This document shows, piece after piece, positions 1-5,440 of a stretch of DNA of 5,546 nt. Numbering within the stretch: position 1 is the stretch's first letter; every line of letters starts with the position of its first letter. The DNA lies in assembly GCA_039024295.1 (NCBI GenBank), contig JBCDIQ010000377.1, forward strand, positions 1 through 5,546. Reading direction: 5' to 3'. Origin of the DNA: JBCDIQ01 sp039024295. Its GTDB lineage: Bacteria; Bacteroidota; Bacteroidia; J057. The translations under genes and the position numbers were made by a program. The notes under the pieces were generated by a model. That model was not told the origin of the DNA and did not search any database. It worked only from the letters and a program-made list of their open reading frames with translations.

Positions 1-2
1 AA

Positions 3-863
3 ATTATCAAACAATCTGAATCACTTGTACTTGCACAAATTGAGGGATACACCAAAAAGGGCGAGGTAAAGGTTTCAGTATTGAAAAATCTATGTGGTAA
101 ACGACTCCCTAAAAAAATAAAGCTATCCTACTTTTACCTGCTAGACTTATGCAGCATTTCTGGAGGACATGGAGTTGAGTTTGAATTTGGGGATGCAGAT
201 AGTCTGTACCTGTTTATCAAAAAGAATAAAGGTTATAGGATATCAACGCCGACTTCAGGGTATGCAAAAATAAAGGAAGGTAAAGTATACGCTACCTATC
301 GTCACAGCTATCATATGGCATTAGTACCGCAAAAGCTATATGAAAAAAGTATGACGGCCATTTTCAATAACTATCATAAGCTGGAATACGACACGCTTTG
401 GGTAAAAGAATATATCAATAATCAAGTGAAGAATTCCGTTGCTGGATTTGAAGGGGATGAAATTGATGAGTTTTTTAAACAGCATGTTGCACTGGAAATG
501 GCTTATCACACTGGTACCAAAATCGAACTAGAGAGGATTACCCCCTTTTTAAGCTCTGATAATCCTCATGCCCAGATATCTGGGATAAGAGCTATATGGG
601 AAAATCCAGAACCGGATGCCCTGGAGATGATAGTTAATTTTATCCAAGATTCAACGAAAGAAGGATTTCCCCGAGTTATTGGCATGCAGTACCTGGATTT
701 CCAGGACGCAAGGGAATACAAAACCAGGTTAGAAGAAATTCTAAAAACCATGTCGGATACACCTTCAGGATTCAGCGGAAACCTAATGGATCCAAGAGTT
801 TGCACCAGATTCCCAAGAAGCACCAGATATGCCTTGGAGGACCTGCTTGAAAAATGGGAGTAA
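3..863 (+). CDS. Unrecognised protein with C-terminal HEAT-like helices, 5' end outside window
   Basis: I do not recognise a named family. The frame is open from the left edge, giving 286 visible codons to a TAA stop, so the gene begins upstream; the TTG at 81 is an internal Leu codon with no start signal. The first ~130 visible residues are rich in beta-type and aromatic residues and begin with an E-S-L-V-L-A-Q-I-E-G-Y stretch. That pattern resembles Bacteroidota secreted proteins in which 'a source of concern/vehicle of export' type beta domains precede helical repeats, but the match is weak. Nucleotides ~520-760 encode amphipathic helices (ERITPFLSSDNPHAQISGIR, then ALEMIVNFIQD) resembling one or two HEAT-like repeats. 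The last ~40 residues contain a Cys and end ALEDLLEKWE. A signal peptide, if any, would lie off the window. Its 5' part is AT-rich compared with its neighbours. It converges on the MOSC gene. Confidence is high that it is coding and low on function. Confidence 0.7.
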   Translation: MIKQSESLVLAQIEGYTKKGEVKVSVLKNLCGKRLPKKIKLSYFYLLDLCSISGGHGVEFEFGDADSLYLFIKKNKGYRISTPTSGYAKIKEGKVYATYRHSYHMALVPQKLYEKSMTAIFNNYHKLEYDTLWVKEYINNQVKNSVAGFEGDEIDEFFKQHVALEMAYHTGTKIELERITPFLSSDNPHAQISGIRAIWENPEPDALEMIVNFIQDSTKEGFPRVIGMQYLDFQDAREYKTRLEEILKTMSDTPSGFSGNLMDPRVCTRFPRSTRYALEDLLEKWE

Positions 864-946
864 AAACCATTAGGTTGGCTCCTGGCACGAGTTGCCATGC
901 ACCCCTGCCCGTAGCTACCTGTGAAGTCCATTTGAACCCCTATACT
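864..946. other. Convergent intergenic segment with small palindromes
   Basis: This gap lies between the stop codons of the left-edge gene and the MOSC gene. Its middle (about 873-930) is clearly more GC-rich than the gene to its left. It contains a 5-bp inverted repeat with a 5-nt loop (TGGCA at 883-887, TGCCA at 893-897) and the 8-bp palindrome GTAGCTAC at 911-918. Neither is followed by a T-tract, so I do not call an intrinsic terminator. It may be plain spacer or an interspersed repeat. Confidence 0.4.
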
Positions 947-1711
947 TTATTCCCCTTCTACCTTCATTCCTACCTCCAGATGCTGCCCTTGGGGAGCAGA
1001 TGCCAACCGTGTATTCACGCTTAAATAATAGAAGTGGTCGAACAACCCCCGATCCACAAATTCAGGCAGGTATTCTTCCCGAAATTGGGTAAACCTTCGG
1101 GCAAAACTGGCATTGCGTTCTCCGGTACGGGTATCTCGCGAAGGGACCGAACACCTCGCACAGGGCTTGAGCACTGATATTTGCCACGATCCCACCGCAA
1201 GGGTTTTTCCAACTAACCCTTCCTCCCAGAAAGCAGGCTGGGCCTCCGAGAAAATCAGATTTGGCCGAAAGCGGCGTAATACCTCTTCGTAGGAAAGCTC
1301 CGAAAATGCTTGCTGAACTGCCTTCAGGGTCGCTTCACTGACCAGCGTGGGCCCGGGACGTTCGGTATCATCAGGGATGCCTCTTTCGGGATAGTGCGCC
1401 AGCACCACCTGCGTCCCCACCACCCCGCTCATCCATCCCTCCATTGCAAAACGGTCATTATCCAGGTGAAATAAGCCTTCCCGGTCCTGGTAGGTAAGAT
1501 GAATGCTTCGCGCAGCCAAATCATACCGGGCACGGACCTCCATGATTCTGGGATGTCGTTTTCCATTCACGAATCCACCACTGGCATCTATAAATACAAA
1601 TTCCCGGTCACCGGCAAGGGCCTGGCCATCCGGACTGGATGAAATACGGGACACTTTTACCCCGTCAAAGGATTTAATGGGGTATATCCAGATGTGTGAG
1701 AGAACGGACAT
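947..1711 (-). CDS. MOSC domain-containing protein (YcbX/mARC-like, no ferredoxin domain)
   Basis: This 254-residue protein has the two-part layout of YcbX/mARC-type MOSC proteins. Residues ~1-110 form the MOSC N-terminal beta-barrel domain, with the hallmark YPIKS at 10-14 and GDREF at 34-38. Residues ~120-254 form the MOSC domain, with RFRPN at 147-151 and PCARC at 183-187 followed by TGE at 196-198. In this family a conserved Cys of the PCxRC motif is expected to bind molybdenum cofactor. Known relatives reduce N-hydroxylated compounds or, in Moco sulfurases, handle sulfur transfer; the actual substrate here is unknown. E. coli YcbX carries an extra C-terminal 2Fe-2S ferredoxin domain, and this protein ends before such a domain, so an electron donor would have to be separate. 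No signal peptide is seen, so it is probably cytosolic. The ATG start places YPIKS at the usual distance from the N-terminus. It diverges from the mutase gene and converges on the left-edge gene. Confidence 0.9.
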   Translation of the reverse strand: MSVLSHIWIYPIKSFDGVKVSRISSSPDGQALAGDREFVFIDASGGFVNGKRHPRIMEVRARYDLAARSIHLTYQDREGLFHLDNDRFAMEGWMSGVVGTQVVLAHYPERGIPDDTERPGPTLVSEATLKAVQQAFSELSYEEVLRRFRPNLIFSEAQPAFWEEGLVGKTLAVGSWQISVLKPCARCSVPSRDTRTGERNASFARRFTQFREEYLPEFVDRGLFDHFYYLSVNTRLASAPQGQHLEVGMKVEGE

Positions 1712-1929
1712 GTTGGTTGAAAAATATCGGTTACAGAATTAAGAGAAAGGTAAAGCATTTCCAGAAGAAATGAAGGATGCCTCCCCGACAATAGAAATCT
1801 TTTTCACACCCCCCTTCATTTTCCTGTGGTGGAATGTTTTTTGTTCCTGAAATTAAATGTGACATTTATCCACACAAACCTTAGATTAGGAACGCATCAA
1901 TAGATTAGCATCCGAAACAAACAAACAAC
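1712..1929. promoter_or_regulatory. Divergent promoter region between MOSC gene and mutase gene
   Basis: This 218-bp gap must hold the promoters of both flanking genes. No perfect TAnnTTTG box is seen. The nearest plus-strand candidates for the mutase are two TAGATTAG copies (1882-1889 and 1901-1908), each with one mismatch to the fixed positions and no good -33 TTG. For the MOSC gene the nearest is TATTTTTC (complement of 1719-1726), also one mismatch. A perfect 9-bp inverted repeat, AAATGAAGG at 1768-1776 and CCTTCATTT at 1813-1821, flanks a 36-nt spacer. The mutase start is preceded by an A/C-rich leader (1917-1929) with no Shine-Dalgarno sequence, which is usual in Bacteroidota. Confidence 0.5.
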
Positions 1930-3666
1930 ATGGTTGCAGTAGACAACAGCATTCTTTCCAAAGCTCAAACCTGGCTTGACAGCCCCATCGAGGAAGCCGA
2001 AAAGGCTGAAATCCGACGCATGATGGAGCAAGAAGCTCCCGACGAACTGGTGGACTCATTTTACAAAGACCTGGAGTTCGGGACAGGTGGCCTCCGTGGG
2101 ATCATGGGGATTGGTTCCAACCGCATGAATACATACACCATCGGTATGGCAACCCAGGGCCTCGCCAACTACCTCAAAAAGACCTATCCAAACGAGGAAA
2201 TCAAAGTCGCTATCGCATACGACAGTAGAAATAACAGCCCATTATTTGGGGAAGTAACTGCTTCTGTATTTTCTGCCAATGGCATCAAGGTGTTTTTGTT
2301 CAAAGAACTTCGCCCTACGCCTCAGCTTTCTTTTACGGTGCGGGAGCTCGGTTGCCACGCAGGTGTGGTATTGACCGCCTCACATAACCCCAAGGAATAC
2401 AACGGGTTCAAAGCATATTGGGGAGACGGTGCACAGCTGGTGCCGCCCCATGACAAGAATGTAATTGCAGAGGTAAAGGCTATTGCTGGGATCGAAGCGG
2501 TAAATTTTGAGAAAAATGATGCCCTGGTGGAATACCTGGGGGACGAAATGGACGATACCTACCTCTCAGCCATTGAAAAGAATGTATTGGCACCTGAAGA
2601 GATCAAACAGCAGCATGACCTCAAAATAGTGTTCTCCCCCATCCACGGAACAGGGATTACCATGGTCCCCAAAATCCTCAAGCGAATTGGGTTTACCGAT
2701 GTCACCGTGGTGGAGGAGCAGGCAACCCCTGATGGCAATTTTCCTACCGTGGTATACCCCAATCCAGAGGAAAGAGAAGCCATGAGCATTGCCCTGAAAA
2801 AGGCCCAAGCCTTGGATGCGGATCTGGTCATGGCTACCGATCCCGACTCTGACCGTGTGGGCATTGCGGTAAAAAACCACCATGGGGAATGGCAATTGGT
2901 CAATGGTAACCAAACAGGTTCTTTGCTGATCTATTACCTCCTCCGGAAATGGAAGGAAAACGGGAAGCTCAATGGAAACCAATACGTGGTAAGCACCATT
3001 GTCACCACCGACCTCATTGATAAAATCGCTGCTCACTTTGGCGTGGAAGCCTACAACACCCTCACCGGATTTAAGTGGATCGCTGACCTGTTGGGCAAGT
3101 TTGAAGGAAAAAAAGAATTCATCGGTGGCGGTGAGGAAAGCTACGGATACCTCGTAAATGACTTTGTGCGCGACAAAGATGCGATTATCTCCTGCGCAGC
3201 CATCGCTGAAATGGTTGCCTACGCCAAAGCACATGGAAAAAGCGTATTTGGCCTGTTGATGGAGATGTACACCCAATTCGGCATGTACCTGGAATCATTG
3301 GTTTCTATGACCAAAAAGGGGAAAAGTGGTGCTGAAGAGATCCAAGCCATGATGAAAAATCTCCGGAAAAATCCTCCAGCTGAAATCAACGGATCCAAGG
3401 TCGTACGCATGATTGATTACAAATCAAGTGTGGAGAAGAACCTGGTAACCGGAGAAACACAGGCGGTTGATTTGCCTTCTTCTAATGTACTTCAGTTTTT
3501 TACAGAAGATGGCTCCAAGATTTCCGCTCGTCCTTCAGGTACTGAGCCTAAAATCAAGTTTTACATCAGCGTCAATGCCCCTCTTGCAGACGAGGGACAA
3601 TTTGATGCAGTATCAGCATCTTTGCAGGACCGCATCAAAGGCATTTCTGCCGCAATGGGATTGTAA
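1930..3666 (+). CDS. Phospho-sugar mutase (phosphoglucomutase/phosphomannomutase family, PGM2/PgcA-like)
   Basis: This is a cytosolic alpha-D-phosphohexomutase that moves phosphate between C6 and C1 of a sugar, typically glucose-6-phosphate to glucose-1-phosphate, feeding nucleotide-sugar and polysaccharide synthesis. All four active-site elements are present in order. TASHNP at 149-154 carries the phosphorylated Ser151, DPDSDR at 304-309 is the Mg-binding loop, GEESYG at 401-406 is the sugar-binding loop, and SARPSGTEPK at 532-541 is the phosphate-binding loop. The N-terminal GTGGLRG at 51-57 and the length of 578 residues fit the long PGM2/PgcA-type branch rather than the ~460-residue PMM/PGM type. 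Whether glucose, mannose or pentose phosphates are preferred cannot be read from the sequence. The ATG start gives the usual helical N-terminus ahead of GTGGLRG. It is a single-gene unit, divergent from the MOSC gene and ended by a strong hairpin that overlaps its stop codon. Confidence 0.96.
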   Translation: MVAVDNSILSKAQTWLDSPIEEAEKAEIRRMMEQEAPDELVDSFYKDLEFGTGGLRGIMGIGSNRMNTYTIGMATQGLANYLKKTYPNEEIKVAIAYDSRNNSPLFGEVTASVFSANGIKVFLFKELRPTPQLSFTVRELGCHAGVVLTASHNPKEYNGFKAYWGDGAQLVPPHDKNVIAEVKAIAGIEAVNFEKNDALVEYLGDEMDDTYLSAIEKNVLAPEEIKQQHDLKIVFSPIHGTGITMVPKILKRIGFTDVTVVEEQATPDGNFPTVVYPNPEEREAMSIALKKAQALDADLVMATDPDSDRVGIAVKNHHGEWQLVNGNQTGSLLIYYLLRKWKENGKLNGNQYVVSTIVTTDLIDKIAAHFGVEAYNTLTGFKWIADLLGKFEGKKEFIGGGEESYGYLVNDFVRDKDAIISCAAIAEMVAYAKAHGKSVFGLLMEMYTQFGMYLESLVSMTKKGKSGAEEIQAMMKNLRKNPPAEINGSKVVRMIDYKSSVEKNLVTGETQAVDLPSSNVLQFFTEDGSKISARPSGTEPKIKFYISVNAPLADEGQFDAVSASLQDRIKGISAAMGL

Positions 3667-3716
3667 AAAATGCCCCATCAAGAATATGTGCCTTTCCTGT
3701 TGGAGGGGCATTTTTT
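3665..3716. terminator. Bidirectional intrinsic terminator between convergent mutase and mqnB genes
   Basis: A perfect 12-bp inverted repeat is formed by AAAAAATGCCCC (3665-3676) and GGGGCATTTTTT (3705-3716). The 28-nt loop can pair a little further (TCAA at 3678-3681 with TTG-GA at 3700-3704, one bulge). Because the stem ends in an A-run on the left and a T-run on the right, each strand yields a GC-rich hairpin followed by a U-tract, so it can stop transcription of both converging genes. The mutase TAA stop (3664-3666) overlaps the start of the left arm. The mqnB stop lies 10 bp beyond the right arm. Confidence 0.92.
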
Positions 3717-3726
3717 ATTAGCCCAC

Positions 3727-4404
3727 TTATGAAAGGCTCGTCAGCCATTCCATGGCTGCCTCATTTACCTGCTTCACAGCTGGCTCAATTTGCCAGAAAG
3801 CCCGATTTCTGGGTTCTACATAATTGGAAATGCCCCTTAAGGCGGTAAATGGAATGCCTTCTGTGAGCATTGCATGAAAGAAGGCGGCACCTTCCATGGT
3901 TTCTACCTGCTTATTCCATTGTTGGGAAGCCATTTTAATGGTGTTAGCAGTGCCATGAACTGTATTAACGGTAATGCCTGTCACCTTTGGCAGGCCTAAT
4001 GAAGAAGGTAAGGGATTGCTAAGGGTGTTGTAATAGGTTTTCCCACCAGGCAGGTTCATAAGCGCAAACCCCATTTCTTCCAGGTTCAGAAACTCCCCTC
4101 GGTTTTCCGCTCCCAACTCTGAAAAAGTATCTTCAACGACCTCAACTACTGCTCCTAACGGGAAAGAGCGGTCAAAGCTTCCGGCAATACCAAACTGAAG
4201 GGCGTGGTCAGGCTGGTGCAAAGCAAGGTATTTTCCCAAGCTATAAGCAGTATTCACCATACCAATTCCCGTATGTACCAAATGAACCTCGCACTCCTGC
4301 CATCTTACTGTAAACAAGCCATTTGAGGTGGCGGCAAAGTTTAGGTGCTGTCTGACAGGTTCACTTTCCGCTATGGTTGCTGCTACCCAAAGAATGTTAA
4401 CCAT
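3727..4404 (-). CDS. mqnB: Futalosine hydrolase (menaquinone biosynthesis)
   Basis: This 225-residue cytosolic nucleosidase belongs to the PNP/MTAN fold. Futalosine hydrolase removes the hypoxanthine base from futalosine, giving dehypoxanthine futalosine in the alternative menaquinone pathway. Visible signatures are the N-terminal beta strand with E13 near the position of the MTAN catalytic acid, TGIGMVN at 45-51, FGIAGS at 71-76, SELGAE at 95-100, VNTVHG at 146-151, VETMEG at 167-172 (substrate-ribose Glu region) and SNYVEPRNR at 193-201. The last motif and the SELGAE segment are what separate it from MTA/SAH nucleosidase, where an Asp sits in place of Asn194. The length matches the family. 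The ATG start gives a normal first strand, and no better start lies upstream. The gene stands alone; no other mqn gene lies in this window. The paralogue MTAN is the main alternative call and is less likely. Confidence 0.93.
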   Translation of the reverse strand: MVNILWVAATIAESEPVRQHLNFAATSNGLFTVRWQECEVHLVHTGIGMVNTAYSLGKYLALHQPDHALQFGIAGSFDRSFPLGAVVEVVEDTFSELGAENRGEFLNLEEMGFALMNLPGGKTYYNTLSNPLPSSLGLPKVTGITVNTVHGTANTIKMASQQWNKQVETMEGAAFFHAMLTEGIPFTALRGISNYVEPRNRAFWQIEPAVKQVNEAAMEWLTSLS

Positions 4405-4563
4405 ATGGCAAGTTGAAAATTATTCTCCCATCCATGAAAGAAAAGTGTAATAGTCGGGGAACTTTTTTGGGAAATTATGAGTTATATTTACATAGCTATA
4501 TATTTATCTTTGCATATACAAAAAGGGAAGTCGATTTAGAAATATTGCAGACTCTATTACCCA
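4405..4563. other. Divergent intergenic region between mqnB and HIT gene
   Basis: This 159-bp gap is AT-rich and holds the HIT promoter (described separately). For mqnB only a one-mismatch -7 box is seen (TAATTTTC, complement of 4415-4422) without a good -33 element, so its promoter is uncertain. The 8-bp palindrome ATAGCTAT (4492-4499) lies between the -33 and -7 elements of the HIT promoter and could be an operator or chance. Confidence 0.5.
4482..4512 (+). promoter_or_regulatory. Bacteroidota-type promoter for the HIT gene
   Basis: The box TATCTTTG at 4505-4512 fits the -7 consensus TAnnTTTG of the Bacteroidota primary sigma factor. A partial -33 element (TTA at 4482-4484) lies 20 nt upstream, within the usual 17-23 nt range. 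Transcription would start near 4517-4519, leaving a leader of about 45 nt before the ATG at 4564. Confidence 0.7.
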
Positions 4564-4983
4564 ATGACCATTTTATCCGAATCCTCCGCATTTAGACCGC
4601 GTATCGTTCGTTATTGTCCCTTTTGTAAACCAGATGGACCCGCTATTGTAGAAACGGAACTGGCTTTTGCCATTTATGACAAGCGTCCAGTAAGTAAAGG
4701 ACATGTCATCATTGCATCCAAGCGGCATGCCCGCCACTATTTTGATCTGCCTACTGAGGTCCAGGCAAATATGTGGCATATCCTAAACAAGGTTAAACAG
4801 ATACTTGACCGTCAGTACCAACCCGATGGATACACCATTGGCATAAATGAGGGTATCGCAGCTGGGCAGTCTGTTCCGCATCCACATATTCATGTGATAC
4901 CGCGTTTTGAGGGGGATGTGGAAGACCCTACAGGTGGAGTAAAAAGCATCCTACGGAAACCCGGAGAGCCTCCGCTGCCTTGA
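4564..4983 (+). CDS. HIT family protein (histidine-triad nucleotide hydrolase/transferase fold)
   Basis: This 139-residue cytosolic protein of the HIT superfamily is likely to hydrolyse a nucleotide conjugate such as a dinucleoside polyphosphate or a nucleoside phosphoramidate; the natural substrate is not readable from sequence. The histidine triad is H106-P-H108-I-H110-V-I, followed by PRFEGD at 113-118. It is preceded by the conserved YTIGINEG (90-97) and AAGQSV (99-104), and the KGHVII strand sits at 45-50. CPFC at 18-21 gives a Cys pair that, with histidines near 55-58, could bind structural zinc as in other CxxC-bearing HIT proteins. The C-terminus after GGV (124-126) is short and proline-rich. 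The ATG at 4564 is chosen because it sits about 45 nt downstream of a good promoter and keeps a short N-terminus ahead of CPFC. It lacks a Shine-Dalgarno sequence. Its stop is 10 bp from the stop of the converging gene. Confidence 0.93.
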   Translation: MTILSESSAFRPRIVRYCPFCKPDGPAIVETELAFAIYDKRPVSKGHVIIASKRHARHYFDLPTEVQANMWHILNKVKQILDRQYQPDGYTIGINEGIAAGQSVPHPHIHVIPRFEGDVEDPTGGVKSILRKPGEPPLP

Positions 4984-4993
4984 GTAAAACTAC

Positions 4994-5398
4994 CTATTGG
5001 AACATGGACTTTATGCTGCCCCAGGTGCGCTGGATAGCAGTAGGGTTATGAGAAAGGGTAGCGTAGAACTTATGCGTCCTACCGTTCTTAATGACTTGCA
5101 ACTCGTAAGTGATGACCTGAGAGTCATCTTTGAACAAATCATCATCCAAGAACTGATATTTACCGGCATTTGTGGCGTGCATGGTGCAAATCTGCTCAAA
5201 ACGACTATTTACGTCTATCTGACGATATAGTCGATACTCAGAAATACCGGTTTCTTCCTCCATTTCCCACCTTATCCATACACTGGCACCTTCAGGAGAG
5301 GCAGTAAGGCTGTATAACTCAACCGCTTGCCCATAAGAAGAAGTTGCCCACATCAGACAGGATAACAGAAGAACAATATTTAGGAGGTGTTTTCTCAT
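4994..5398 (-). CDS. Small exported FN3-like protein
   Basis: I do not recognise a named family. The 134-residue product starts with a clear signal sequence: basic RK at 2-3, a hydrophobic core at ~5-18, then SYG|QA near 21-25 as a likely signal-peptidase I site before Gln. An alternative is a poor lipobox, LLSC at 11-14, making it a lipoprotein, which I consider less likely. Residues ~27-115 read as one fibronectin-III-like beta sandwich: ASVWIRWEME at 38-47, then EYRLYRQ at 54-60, YQFLDDD at 81-87 and ITYELQVIKNG at 96-106. The protein ends with a basic/aromatic tail, QRTWGSIKSMFQ (123-134). There is no type IX secretion C-terminal domain, so it is probably periplasmic. Its promoter box lies only 11 nt upstream of the ATG. 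It is convergent with the HIT gene. Confidence 0.8.
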   Translation of the reverse strand: MRKHLLNIVLLLSCLMWATSSYGQAVELYSLTASPEGASVWIRWEMEEETGISEYRLYRQIDVNSRFEQICTMHATNAGKYQFLDDDLFKDDSQVITYELQVIKNGRTHKFYATLSHNPTAIQRTWGSIKSMFQ

Positions 5399-5409
5399 TT
5401 CTACTCAAA

Positions 5410-5440
5410 CAAAGATAGTAGGAATCTTATTGTTCATCAA
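5410..5440 (-). promoter_or_regulatory. Bacteroidota-type promoter for the small exported protein
   Basis: On the minus strand, TTG (complement of 5438-5440) is followed after 20 nt by TATCTTTG (complement of 5410-5417). This matches the -33/-7 pattern of the Bacteroidota primary sigma factor, with a perfect -7 box. Only 11 nt separate the box from the ATG at 5398, so the transcript leader would be roughly 5-8 nt. No Shine-Dalgarno sequence is present. Confidence 0.78.

Noticed and set aside
883..897. TGGCA/TGCCA hairpin as a terminator for the left-edge gene
   Set aside because: The stem is only 5 bp and no T-tract follows on either strand.
566..931. Minus-strand open frame of 121 codons
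   Set aside because: It lies opposite the left-edge gene's coding frame, and its product has no recognisable domain; the plus-strand frame has the protein-like features.
1503..1742. Plus-strand open frame of 79 codons
   Set aside because: It is antisense to the 5' part of the MOSC gene, whose family motifs are unambiguous.
1882..1908. TAGATTAG direct repeat as paired mutase promoters or an operator
   Set aside because: An 8-bp repeat in a 218-bp gap is easily chance, and neither copy has a good -33 element.
2559..3276. Long minus-strand open frames (114 and 236 codons)
   Set aside because: Both are opposite the mutase gene, whose catalytic motifs span this stretch; they are by-products of its codon use.
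3467..3721. Plus-strand open frame of 84 codons running past the mutase stop
   Set aside because: It overlaps the mutase C-terminal phosphate-binding region in another frame and runs through the terminator hairpin.
4415..4422. TAATTTTC (minus strand) as the mqnB -7 box
   Set aside because: It misses the conserved final G and has no TTG at the right distance; it is too weak to call.
4413..4595. Plus-strand open frame of 60 codons before the HIT gene
   Set aside because: It covers the HIT promoter and overlaps the HIT start, and the product shows no conserved pattern.
4962..4974. CGGAG-AGC-CTCC-G inverted repeat near the HIT stop as a terminator
   Set aside because: It is a 5-bp stem inside coding sequence with no following T-run, and is better explained by the Gly-Glu-Pro-Pro codons.
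4997..5230. Plus-strand open frame of 77 codons
   Set aside because: It is antisense to the exported protein, which has a signal peptide and a fold-like pattern on the minus strand.
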